Origin: Psychrobacter raelei
GTDB lineage: Bacteria; Pseudomonadota; Gammaproteobacteria; Pseudomonadales; Moraxellaceae
DNA: 64,000 nt
NCBI RefSeq assembly: GCF_022631235.3
Contig: NZ_CP093310.2
Span: 1,550,001 to 1,614,000 of the forward strand
Direction: 5' to 3'
The notes beneath the pieces were generated by a model. The model was not told where the DNA came from. It saw nothing but the letters and a program-made list of their open reading frames with translations, and made no database searches. This document shows positions 26,526 to 34,699 of the stretch, piece by piece (the stretch's first letter is position 1; the number at the start of each line of letters is the position of its first letter). A program made the translations under genes and the position numbers.

Positions 26526-29453
26526 TTAGTCCCAAGCCATACTCATACTCATACCCATGCCACCAGTAATTGCATGTGCTAAATCCCTGTCTGACACATT
26601 CTGACCGATGCTTTCATTGTTAGCTTGAACAATAATCGGCTTATCCTGGCTGCCACCTGCCAGCGGCAATCTAAATGAGGGCATATCAGGTATGTTAAGC
26701 ACGTTTTTAAGGATCGACGCACCCAAATCGAGGCCTAACGATTGGCTGGCTGGCAAGTAACTTGTATTGGCGGTTGGCATAAAGTTTGATGCACCAGCAC
26801 CGCTTGGAACCTTCCCACCACCCATGTAAGCAGGCACAGACTCTCTATATTGAGCCTCTATTCTACTTGCAATAGCAGCACGATCACGTTTTTCAGCTTC
26901 GGTATTTTGGGGTCGCTCATAGTATTGAGAAAAATCCTTAGCTGCCTGCTCAGAAGTCTTGGCCTCTTTAAGCTTTTTACCAGCCTTCTTCTCTAATGGC
27001 CCACCGTTTTTTAATTCCCACTGAACAAACTTCAATTGCTCTTCAAAGGTAGATTGACGGATATCCTTACCAAACACGCGTTTAAAATCTTGTTGGCGTG
27101 GTGGGTGCCACTGTGCAATACCGTAGGCTTGGCCGCTATCGCCTAGTCTTTTTCCTGATATCACGTTTGGATCAAACCCGCCACTTTCTTTATGTAGGTT
27201 AGCAACAATACCGATCGCCTGCTGTTTGGTCCAACCCTGCCCCATAAAATAACTAATCGCCTTGTCTTGGTAGTTACTTGCACCGCCAATCGCAACACTC
27301 GACGGCGCTGCTGGTGCTTTCAACTGTCCTCTAAGCTCTTTGTAAGGGTCAACAACTGTCACCCCAAATTGTCGGCCGTTAAGGTTTTTAACGTACTCGC
27401 TAAGCTCTGTTTTTCTAACCCCTGTCTTACCGTCTGAGCCTTTGGATGATGTAGATTCAGACACGTATTTAACGCCGTTTTCCTCAACAATCTGCACGAT
27501 ATGGCCGATGTTTTTGTATCTGCCTTCTTTTCTTGCATGCTCCCCTCGTGACTCACCAATAACCATGCCAGCCTGCAACTTGTTGATATCTAGTTGAGCC
27601 CAACTGTTCGCCGTGGTCATGAGGCGCCCTTTCTTTTCTTCTGACTGGATAATGCCAGCTGCTCCACCGCTTGCGTCAATACGAGCGCGTTTAGCCGCCT
27701 CTGGCCCTAGCTGCTCTTCAATCTGTCTTACGGTATCTTTGTTTAATTGATCAACCCAGCCTGAACAATCAATAACACCGCCGCTGAAGTTTTTAGCGCC
27801 CATTTTATAAGTGACACCATCTTTGGCTGATGTTAGGCCCGAACCAAAATCAACCTTCCAGTCACCCATGCCACTATCACCACCAAAACCCAGCATGCTG
27901 CCCAAGCCACTAGCCATGTTTGACACCCATGACTTCATGCCGCCGGCTGCTTCACTTAGTTTAGAAAGGACCGGTGCTAATCCGGTCTCCCACTTAGATT
28001 GCATTTTTTGAGGTAAGTTGTAAGCCTTAACGCTATCAGTCCATGACTTGATATGAGGTGACGCTGTACGACCTAAAACCTCGCCGCCCTCGCTACCTAT
28101 CCACCCACCCACGGCCGCTCCAATAGCTGTACCCACTACTGGCACTGGTATTAGCACTGAGCCTACAGCGCCGCCAGCCATAGCACCAACACCGCCGCCA
28201 GCTACACTACCAATGCCCGCTGTTCTCTCTTCATCATCGAGATCATCCCAACGACTCGCCAGACTCCCCACGCCAATAGCTGTTGCCAGTGGTGTCAGCA
28301 CTCTAGCCTTGCCAAGCGCTTTAGCTGCCTTGCCAATATGCTTGCTGCCATTCTTGCCAGCACCTAATAAAGCAGCTCCAGCTCCAGATAATATAGCCTT
28401 AACGCCTTTACCTTTGCCCTTGCCCTTTCCGCCGCCACCGCCGCCCAGAATGCCTAAGCCACGCCCTAATTTACCCAGTAACGAACCGTCACCACTTGGC
28501 ATCCTTTTCAGAATCTCGCCTAGCGTTTCCTCGTTCTGCTTGTTATGTCTTTCCTGCTCCTTCGGCAACGGCTCTTTGCGCTTCAAACTCTTGTACTTTG
28601 AGAACGAGAACCTGCCTGCCCTTAACGCTGCCTTGCCAGCCATTCCGCCAATCTTGCCAGCTTGCATGGCCATACCGACCATGGGTGTTGCTACATCCTT
28701 GATCTCATTCATTGATGCAATTAGCGGGTCAATATCTTGAGCGCCACCATAACCGCCATAGCTACTACGGCCGCTATTAGCCACCTTGGCCAGCGAATCA
28801 AATAGCGATTTCTCCTTGGCTGTAAAGCGGCCCTTCTCGTCTCTATTTTTATCGCTATCTTTTTTGCTTTTCTCACGCCCATTCTTACCGGTAGGGTTGT
28901 TGGCCTTGCGAGCTGCACCAGGTATGCCACCAGCTGCGTTGTTAGTGGCGTCTAGCCGCCCCTCGGCCTTACCCTTACCACCTGTTGAACTATTAACGCC
29001 GCTTGAGCCGCTATCGCGCTGGCTATCAGCTCTATTTGCTGCTGAGCCTGATTTTACGGTAGCATTTGCAGTGACATTACTAAGAGTGTCGCCGCCCTTC
29101 CCGCCGGCTGACATTACCTCGCTTTTTTCTGGCTGACTCGTACTACTTAACCTCTGTCTATGTTGCTGCTTTGATTGTGCCTGGCTCTGCGTGCTCGGCT
29201 GGCTTATACCAGTCAATCTTGAATCATTGGGATCGTAAGTTGGCACCACGCCCTGAATACGCATAGACTTCTTGTTAGCTATACGCTCATTGGATTTAGC
29301 TATACGGTTTAATACCGTTTGGTTAATTTGATTTTGTGATTTGAGTATCTGTATGATCTCTTGAGTATCTTCACCGATTGACTTAATACCGCTTTCTAGC
29401 CGCTTTGTGCCAATAATGAAGCCCTGATCATCATAGTTAAGATAAGTTGCCAT
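26526..29453 (-). CDS. Virion protein with NlpC/P60-like and tail-lysozyme domains (975 aa)
   Basis: A low-complexity Gln/Ser/Gly-rich N-terminal third is followed by a glycine-rich hydrophobic region (about 320-480) with glycine-zipper spacing that could enter a membrane. Next comes a probable NlpC/P60-type domain with DCSGWVD (Cys near 560) and IGHIVQIV (His near 648). Then a phage tail lysozyme domain (about 728-890) with KESGGFDPNVISG and AYGIAQWHPPRQ. It would cut host peptidoglycan on infection and may also serve as tape measure. It is the first late gene after promoter 29488-29526. Confidence 0.75.
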   Translation of the reverse strand: MATYLNYDDQGFIIGTKRLESGIKSIGEDTQEIIQILKSQNQINQTVLNRIAKSNERIANKKSMRIQGVVPTYDPNDSRLTGISQPSTQSQAQSKQQHRQRLSSTSQPEKSEVMSAGGKGGDTLSNVTANATVKSGSAANRADSQRDSGSSGVNSSTGGKGKAEGRLDATNNAAGGIPGAARKANNPTGKNGREKSKKDSDKNRDEKGRFTAKEKSLFDSLAKVANSGRSSYGGYGGAQDIDPLIASMNEIKDVATPMVGMAMQAGKIGGMAGKAALRAGRFSFSKYKSLKRKEPLPKEQERHNKQNEETLGEILKRMPSGDGSLLGKLGRGLGILGGGGGGKGKGKGKGVKAILSGAGAALLGAGKNGSKHIGKAAKALGKARVLTPLATAIGVGSLASRWDDLDDEERTAGIGSVAGGGVGAMAGGAVGSVLIPVPVVGTAIGAAVGGWIGSEGGEVLGRTASPHIKSWTDSVKAYNLPQKMQSKWETGLAPVLSKLSEAAGGMKSWVSNMASGLGSMLGFGGDSGMGDWKVDFGSGLTSAKDGVTYKMGAKNFSGGVIDCSGWVDQLNKDTVRQIEEQLGPEAAKRARIDASGGAAGIIQSEEKKGRLMTTANSWAQLDINKLQAGMVIGESRGEHARKEGRYKNIGHIVQIVEENGVKYVSESTSSKGSDGKTGVRKTELSEYVKNLNGRQFGVTVVDPYKELRGQLKAPAAPSSVAIGGASNYQDKAISYFMGQGWTKQQAIGIVANLHKESGGFDPNVISGKRLGDSGQAYGIAQWHPPRQQDFKRVFGKDIRQSTFEEQLKFVQWELKNGGPLEKKAGKKLKEAKTSEQAAKDFSQYYERPQNTEAEKRDRAAIASRIEAQYRESVPAYMGGGKVPSGAGASNFMPTANTSYLPASQSLGLDLGASILKNVLNIPDMPSFRLPLAGGSQDKPIIVQANNESIGQNVSDRDLAHAITGGMGMSMSMAWD

Positions 29454-29487
29454 GATAAAGCCTTATAATACTGTACGTGTGGCTTAA

Positions 29488-29526
29488 ATTATGGCACTGC
29501 TGGCGGGTTGTAGCTTTGAGTGTTCC
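29488..29526 (-). promoter_or_regulatory. Late promoter, GGAACAC family (975-aa virion protein)
   Basis: GGAACACTCA at 29517-29526 with CATAAT at 29488-29493 after 23 bp on the minus strand. It lies just downstream of a terminator and is the rightmost member of the family. Confidence 0.65.
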
Positions 29527-29536
29527 TAAGGGCATG

Positions 29537-29570
29537 AAAAAAGCGACTGATAATTAAATCAATCGCTTTT
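29537..29570 (-). terminator. Intrinsic terminator ending the accessory island
   Basis: AAAAGCGATTGATT pairs with AATTATCAGTCGCTTTT apart from small bulges, followed by T on the minus strand. It separates transcription of the restriction island from the late genes. Confidence 0.7.
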
Positions 29571-29583
29571 AATAGAGACTTTC

Positions 29584-29690
29584 CTACGGCCAGGCCCTAA
29601 ATAGCTTCAATAGTTCCCACCAGTGCCACTTTTGTCTATTTTGAATCACTGGTTTTATATCGTTTGCTTCCTGATCAGGATGGACTCCCT
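29584..29690 (-). pseudogene. 3' remnant of a phage gene
   Basis: Directly after the restriction gene stop an open frame without start encodes about 36 residues (YEGVHPDQEANDIKPVIQNR then QKWHWWELLKLFRAWP) and ends with TAG at 29584. The Trp-rich ending looks like a genuine protein C-terminus, so a gene was probably cut when the island arrived. The missing 5' part was not found in the window. Confidence 0.4.
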
Positions 29691-30577
29691 CATAAAATTA
29701 TTTTTTCTAAATATCCTTTTTGCAACATATCAATGTTCAATAAATAATTACCTTCATCAAAATAATCTCTAAGTGGCTTAGTGGTTGTTAGCCAGCCCTT
29801 ACCATCAGTAACCCATATAAACTCTATATCTTGAGCCTTCCATAACTCACTCATTTTTGTGTATTCTGAGGCAGTAGATTTTAGTTTTGAGCCCCCACCG
29901 TTATAAAAGTTACATTCTATAAAGAATAGCTTACCTGTGCTTTTTTTATAAATAACAAAATCAATGTTTTTACCTGCCTTACCTATTTTTACGTCCACAT
30001 CCCATGCTTCTTTAATACTTTTGACGTTGCCTTGAGGTAAATATTCCAGGTCGTTTTCATGACAGAAAAGTGCCACAAATGACTCTACTAGCTTCTCCAT
30101 TTGTGTACCACCACGGTTCTTCCGAGCATTTGAGTCAAGCCCTACCTCAACTCCTGTACAATAATCAGGCAGGTTTCTGATACTCCTGTCTTGCATCATC
30201 TTGCCAAGACCAGAATGCATAACAAAATCGACTAAATTATTTAAATCATCATCTGTAAACTCTCTATGCTTAAAGTCAAAGTTTCTATGGATATAGTTAG
30301 TTTTGTCTATGAGAATATCAATTGAGTTATCCCGTATAGCGAGTAAAGCAGGGATAGCTTTAACTGTTTTTGGATACTCTTTGAAAATATCAAACAAAGC
30401 ACCTTCAATATCCTCCTTACCTACAGCAGCATTTAGGATATTTAACTCTTTCTCTATAGGCGCAATCTTGGTTAAAACCTTTGCCCAATTAACAAAATAA
30501 TCATATTGGAGAATACCTCTTTGGCTTAAAGTATTTACCATTTGAGTAAAGTGTGCCGCTTCGTATAGCTCTTTCAT
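29690..30577 (-). CDS. DpnII/MboI-like type II restriction endonuclease
   Basis: The 295-aa protein follows a split DpnM-like adenine methylase by 3 bp. It carries the DpnII-family lines GVEVGLDSNARKNRGGTQME and NIDFVIYKKSTGKLFFIECN, which give the acidic D...ExC/N active-site patch. The family cuts GATC. Length is close to that of DpnII (288 aa), and the frame is intact. Because the companion methylase is disrupted, it should be either silent or tolerated through host methylation. Both insertions lie upstream and on the same strand, so they could reduce its transcription. Confidence 0.85.
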   Translation of the reverse strand: MKELYEAAHFTQMVNTLSQRGILQYDYFVNWAKVLTKIAPIEKELNILNAAVGKEDIEGALFDIFKEYPKTVKAIPALLAIRDNSIDILIDKTNYIHRNFDFKHREFTDDDLNNLVDFVMHSGLGKMMQDRSIRNLPDYCTGVEVGLDSNARKNRGGTQMEKLVESFVALFCHENDLEYLPQGNVKSIKEAWDVDVKIGKAGKNIDFVIYKKSTGKLFFIECNFYNGGGSKLKSTASEYTKMSELWKAQDIEFIWVTDGKGWLTTTKPLRDYFDEGNYLLNIDMLQKGYLEKIIL

Positions 30578-30580
30578 TAT

Positions 30581-31260
30581 TTAATAGTTCCTAATCAGTA
30601 GCTCATTAATTTGCCCACGCTTAGTACCTTTAGAGTTGATATTACGGCTAGCTTTAACACGTTCTATTTTATAGCCCTCATACAAATCATCAAAAAATGT
30701 ATTAGTAACATCAAAATTAGTTGTATCTGAATTACTTAGCAGCCACTGATGACCTTGCTCATCTAGTAGGTCACAAACTAGCTTTAGCTTCACCTGATCA
30801 TCATCATTAAAGCTATCTTTAGCATAAGAGGTAAAGCTGGATGAATCATTCAATGGTTTATATGGTGGGTCAAAATAAAAGAACGTAGGTAACCCCTCAG
30901 GGTTATCCTCATTAGCTAATTTTAGGGCCCCTTCAAAGCTGATATTACATATATCTACACCAGATAATAGCCGTGAAGCTTTCAGAATAACGTCTTCAAA
31001 CACAAAGTTAGGCTTCTTGTAGCTTCCTATAGGAACATTAAAACCATTATTTTTATTTACCCTATACAAACCGTTAAAGCCAGCCCTATTTAGAAAAATG
31101 AATAGCCCTGCATGTTCTACAGAACTGACATCTCTTTTATTAAAACTATCTCTTTTATCGTAATAAAACGGCTGCTTTGCCTCTTTGTCTTCAAGCTTAT
31201 CGTACTCACTTTGAATAAGCTTCAAATAATCCAATAACTCGGTAGGGTTTGATTTAATTA
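30581..31260 (-). pseudogene. DpnM-like GATC adenine methylase, C-terminal part
   Basis: Carries the catalytic motif FFYFDPPYKPL and the downstream FTSYA and RGQINELLIRNY lines of Dam/DpnM-type N6-adenine methyltransferases. It is separated from its N-terminal part (33221-33440) by the IS607-family element. Joining base 31260 to 33221 gives an uninterrupted frame of exactly 300 codons from GTG at 33440, running ...LINLYRVIKSNPTELL..., which aligns with DpnM without a gap at the junction. Confidence 0.85.
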
Positions 31261-31404
31261 CCGTTCCGAAAAACTTATCTAAATCTACTCACGTAGTTTT
31301 AGTATTTTCTTCCTGCTTCATAGATGTTTGCCTTTGTGGTTACACGCAGGTCTTATATCATCTCCACAGGCTAACACGGTGGAACTCACCGCTTTGTTAA
31401 CCCA
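31261..31404 (-). ncRNA. Candidate omega RNA of TnpB
   Basis: TnpB nucleases use an RNA made from the 3' end of tnpB and the adjoining element end. The 144 bases between the tnpB stop and the element boundary contain short inverted segments (GCGGTGAGTTCCACCG). If it follows the known rule, the guide would be the flanking methylase sequence starting TAATTAAATC. This is inferred from family knowledge. Confidence 0.5.
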
Positions 31405-32559
31405 TCACTGATGGGTTAAAACTTTATCAGCATGTTGCAATATATTGATACTGGCGTTGATATCTCTATCATTTGCTTGCTGACAAGACGAACACTGCCA
31501 TCGTCTAACTGATAGTGGTAATTCGTCTTTGGTTAGCAAGTGACCGCAATTAGAACAAGTTTTAGATGATGGAAACCATCTATCTAACTCTTTGACGGTT
31601 TTACCGTATTGATTGGCCTTATAAACAAGCTGACGCTTAAACTCATAAAAACCTAAATCACTAATCGCACGACTTAATTTGCGGTTCTGCATCATGCCTT
31701 TAGTGTTTAGGTTTTCAATCGCAACAACATCATACTCACTCACTAAACCAGTAGTAAGCTTATGTAGTGCATCCTTACGGATATTACTAATTTGCAGGTG
31801 CAATCGTGATAGCTTGGCTTTCGCTTTAGCACGATTATTACTGCCTTTTTGTTTACGACTTAATTGGCGACTAAGCCTTTTAAGTTTCTTGAGTTTCGCC
31901 TTAAGTGGGTTGGGTGCTTTAACTTTACTACCGTCTGATAGAGTGATTAAGTCAGTAATACCTAGGTCTACACCAGTTTGCTTACCTGTCTTTTTGGTAA
32001 GGTTTACAATATCAGCTATTTCAACTGCAACAGAGACAAACCATCTCCCACCTCTGCTAAAGACTTTAGCTGAGAGCATTTTACCGACAAAACGCAGCTC
32101 TTCACGCATACGAACCCAACCTAGATTTGGTATGCGAATCTGCTTGCCTTTTACAGCGAACTGGTCATTGGATAGACTAAACCTATCGTTAACACCTTTT
32201 TTACGAAACTGTGGATACTTAGCCTCGCCTTTAAAAAATCGTTTGTAGGCATCACCTAGTTGCATAATAGCGAGCTGTGGGGCGCACTTCGTTACCTCAA
32301 GCATAAACGGGTACTTATCACGCTTAATGGCGTTTAATTGCTTGCGTAACTTGCCTTGGCTAGGCTTTAGTAACTTACTTTCATCAATATCAATGCCAAT
32401 AATGCGACAAGCATCTTGATAGGCCTTATCTTGAGCATACTGTCGTTGCCACTCGGCTAACGCCCAGTTATAGGCAAGACGAGCAACACCACAAGCTTTA
32501 GCGAAATAAGTTGCTTGCTTATTGTTTGGATTAAGCTCAATAACATGGCCTCGTATCAT
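31405..32559 (-). CDS. tnpB: TnpB RNA-guided nuclease
   Basis: 384 aa, full length. The RuvC-like site is visible as Asp198 (TGVDLGITDL), Glu282 (VVAIENLNTKG) and the DRDINAS motif at 364-370. Between the last two lies a zinc ribbon with Cys335, Cys338, Cys356 and Cys359. The basic N-terminal part (LSRKQKGSNN region at about 235) is typical. The start overlaps the stop of tnpA by 4 bp. TnpB cuts DNA at the empty donor site and so favours element retention. No defects were seen. Confidence 0.9.
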   Translation of the reverse strand: MIRGHVIELNPNNKQATYFAKACGVARLAYNWALAEWQRQYAQDKAYQDACRIIGIDIDESKLLKPSQGKLRKQLNAIKRDKYPFMLEVTKCAPQLAIMQLGDAYKRFFKGEAKYPQFRKKGVNDRFSLSNDQFAVKGKQIRIPNLGWVRMREELRFVGKMLSAKVFSRGGRWFVSVAVEIADIVNLTKKTGKQTGVDLGITDLITLSDGSKVKAPNPLKAKLKKLKRLSRQLSRKQKGSNNRAKAKAKLSRLHLQISNIRKDALHKLTTGLVSEYDVVAIENLNTKGMMQNRKLSRAISDLGFYEFKRQLVYKANQYGKTVKELDRWFPSSKTCSNCGHLLTKDELPLSVRRWQCSSCQQANDRDINASINILQHADKVLTHQ

Positions 32560-33170
32560 TCTAAACTCGCCTTAACTGCTTCAATGAGTTTTTTGTTTTT
32601 CTTGCTACGTGACCCGTAAAGTCTTGCTGAAAACACGGTGATAATCTCAAGTACGTCTTGTGCTAACTCTTCCTCAAACGATAAGTTCTCGCCCTGATTG
32701 ATAATAACCACTTCGACTTGACGAGCTTCACACAAAGCAAAAACAAGTTCTGCCCCAAAACGCAGTAATCTATCTTTATGGGTTAGCACCAGCCTGTCTA
32801 TTTTGTTGTCTAAAATATCATCAAGCAGGCGTTTTAAGCCTTTTTTATGATAGTTCATACCACTGCCTAAATCGCTAATCACTTCAAATGACCAGCCTTG
32901 AGCAGAGCAGTACAGCTCAAGCATCTCAATTTGACGCTGCAAGTCTGGATTTTGGTCATGACTTGATACACGAGCATAAGCTATGGTTTTGCGTTGTTGT
33001 TCCACCTTATTACGAGTCAGGTTTGGGTTTATTTTAGATAAGTCGTATCTACGATGACCTTTTGGTGTTCTTTGAGCTACAAGCACTCCTGTCTCATCCC
33101 ATCTTCGCAGGGTTGAAACGGAAACGCCTAACTGGTTAGCTGCTTGTTTTATGCTTAATAATCTATTCAT
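32556..33170 (-). CDS. tnpA: IS607-type serine recombinase TnpA
   Basis: 204 aa, with the domain order particular to IS607: a MerR-like DNA-binding helix-turn-helix first (SIKQAANQLGVSVSTLRRWD, 6-25), then the small serine-recombinase catalytic domain. The latter contains the nucleophile in IAYARVSSHDQNPDLQRQ (Ser69) and the conserved RLVLTHKDRLLRFG. The protein appears complete and in frame. It would move the element with little target choice other than GG. Confidence 0.9.
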   Translation of the reverse strand: MNRLLSIKQAANQLGVSVSTLRRWDETGVLVAQRTPKGHRRYDLSKINPNLTRNKVEQQRKTIAYARVSSHDQNPDLQRQIEMLELYCSAQGWSFEVISDLGSGMNYHKKGLKRLLDDILDNKIDRLVLTHKDRLLRFGAELVFALCEARQVEVVIINQGENLSFEEELAQDVLEIITVFSARLYGSRSKKNKKLIEAVKASLE

Positions 33171-33220
33171 AGTAAGTAATTATAAATAGATTTAGATAGA
33201 ATTTATGTTACTGTTTGTAG

Positions 33221-33440
33221 CCCTGTAAAGATTTATCAAGTCGCTATTAATATCGTTTAATATCACTTTAGTGGGCGGATGTGGACTATCTAAAAGATGT
33301 AATGCCACTGCCCCACTACCCACAAAGGGTTCAACATACTGATAGGGCGACTTGTTATATACATATTCTGGTAACCTCTTAACAATTTCCGGAATTAGCT
33401 GACTTTTTCCACCAGCCCACTTTAAAAATGGTTTTGCCAC
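33221..33440 (-). pseudogene. DpnM-like adenine methylase, N-terminal part
   Basis: Begins most likely at the GTG at 33440 (AGGCGAG upstream) and shows the S-adenosylmethionine motif FLKWAGGKSQL, then PYQYVEPFVGSGAVALHLL and ILNDINSDLINLY. It then runs into the IS607 element at 33220. Without it the gene continues at 31260. The IS4-type element sits 42 bp upstream, so the original promoter is also separated from the gene. Confidence 0.85.
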
Positions 33441-33481
33441 TGCACTCGCCTTTTTGTTTTTAAAAAAAATACACAATTTAT

Positions 33482-34673
33482 CTCTGCACACGACAAAAAA
33501 ATTATCCCCACCCAATTTTCATAGGTTTAGGGGTTAAAAAGCTAACTAACTGTCGAAGTACAGTCTTATCATTGTTAAAAAACACCAAGCGCAGGCCCTC
33601 AATCAACACATCCAGGCCAAGCACAAACAAACTGGCTTGAGGTCGAGCGTTTGACTTCAACTTGCGTTTTAACGGCTTATCTTTGTCTTTATAAATACCG
33701 ACATGATAAGCCCAACAAAATGCTAAGGCGTTCACTGCGACTAATTTACTGACCCGATCAAGATGGGTTAAGTGGGTATCTTCAAGATTAAAGCCACGCC
33801 CCTTTAAACAAGCAAATAAAGTCTCAATCTCCCAACGCTTAGCATAGCTTGTCATCGCATCCACTGTTTCTAGTTGATTGGTTGCGACAATCACTAAACC
33901 ATAGTCTTTATCACGCTTGGCAAATACTCGAACCAAACAACCATCGACAGTCAGTATTCGCCCATGTCGATATGTTTCTTGATGGCTAACATGGCGCAAT
34001 AACTCTTTAATCTGTACCAACTTGCCATGATGATTCTTAACTTTACTGTTCTTCTTAATCCGTATGGCAAAGGGTATGTGATTATTGGTGAGCCAGTTAA
34101 ACCATTTTTCGCCAACAAACTCTCTGTCCGCTACTATCATCTCAAGGTTATCTTTGCCAAATTGTTTGATAAACCGCTCAATAAGTTCACAGCGTTCAAG
34201 ATGGTTTGTATTACCTCGCTTATCTAGCATTTGCCAGTATAAGGGGATGGCTATCCCTTTATATACCACCCCTAGCATAAAGATGTTGAGGTTACTTTTA
34301 CCCCATTTCCAGTTGGTGCGGTCAATGGTTAAGGTGACTTTGCCTAGCCCAAATAGTCGATATATCATTAAAGCTAATTGATCGTAGTCTATCCTCGCTT
34401 CGGCAAAAAATCGCTGTAGTCTGCGATAGTGGCTGTCGGTCTTGCCACCCTTAGGGAGGTGTCTTGCTATTTTTTTTAAGATTACTGCTTTGAGCAGTAA
34501 TCAGGGCTATTATCATTAGGCTCAAACATGTGATTCTTGCCTTGTTCATACTCAGGTTTTGGGTTAAAGTTTCACTAAGTCTGTTAAAGTTTGGCATGGT
34601 CTGATTCGTCTTAAAAATCACTATTATGCCTTTGCTTTAACAGACTTTTTTGTTTTTTTTGTCGTGTGCAGAG
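33482..34673 (-). mobile_element. IS4-type insertion sequence (1,192 bp)
   Basis: Terminal inverted repeats CTCTGCACACGACAAAAAA are present at both ends, and the 9-bp target ACAATTTAT is duplicated at 33473-33481 and 34674-34682. Size, repeat length and duplication length agree with the IS4 group. The element lies between the ImmA-type gene and the methylase start. Confidence 0.9.
33502..34597 (-). pseudogene. IS4-type DDE transposase, frameshifted at an A8 run
   Basis: The larger frame (33502-34368 and upstream) holds TIDRTNW (first Asp), IVADREFVG (second Asp) and YAKRWEIETLFACLK, the Y-2-R-3-E-6-K signature of IS4. The N-terminus starts at the ATG at 34597 (MPNFNRLSET) in another frame that stops at 34451. 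Dropping one A from the run of eight (34470-34477) joins them as ...SNLKKIARHLPKGGKTDSHY.... It may be a mutation or a slippage signal that lowers transposase output. Confidence 0.8.
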
Positions 34674-34699
34674 ACAATTTATATGAATATTGGATACTA

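Larger units (their letters stand above)
31261..33220 (-). mobile_element. IS607-family insertion element
   Basis: The element of about 1,960 bp carries a serine-recombinase tnpA and a tnpB. It inserted at a GG dinucleotide within CAGGG of the methylase gene; the minus-strand flanks are ...TTTACAGGG and (GG)TAATTAAATC. There is no longer target duplication, as usual for IS607. An inverted 11-mer, ATCTAAATCTA, occurs at 31277-31287 and 33187-33197, inside both ends, and may be the recombinase binding site. Both genes look intact. Confidence 0.85.

Noticed and set aside
28213..28740. Pro/Leu-rich plus-strand frame of 175 aa
   Set aside because: It is the complement of the glycine-rich region of the 975-aa gene; composition and strand argue against it.
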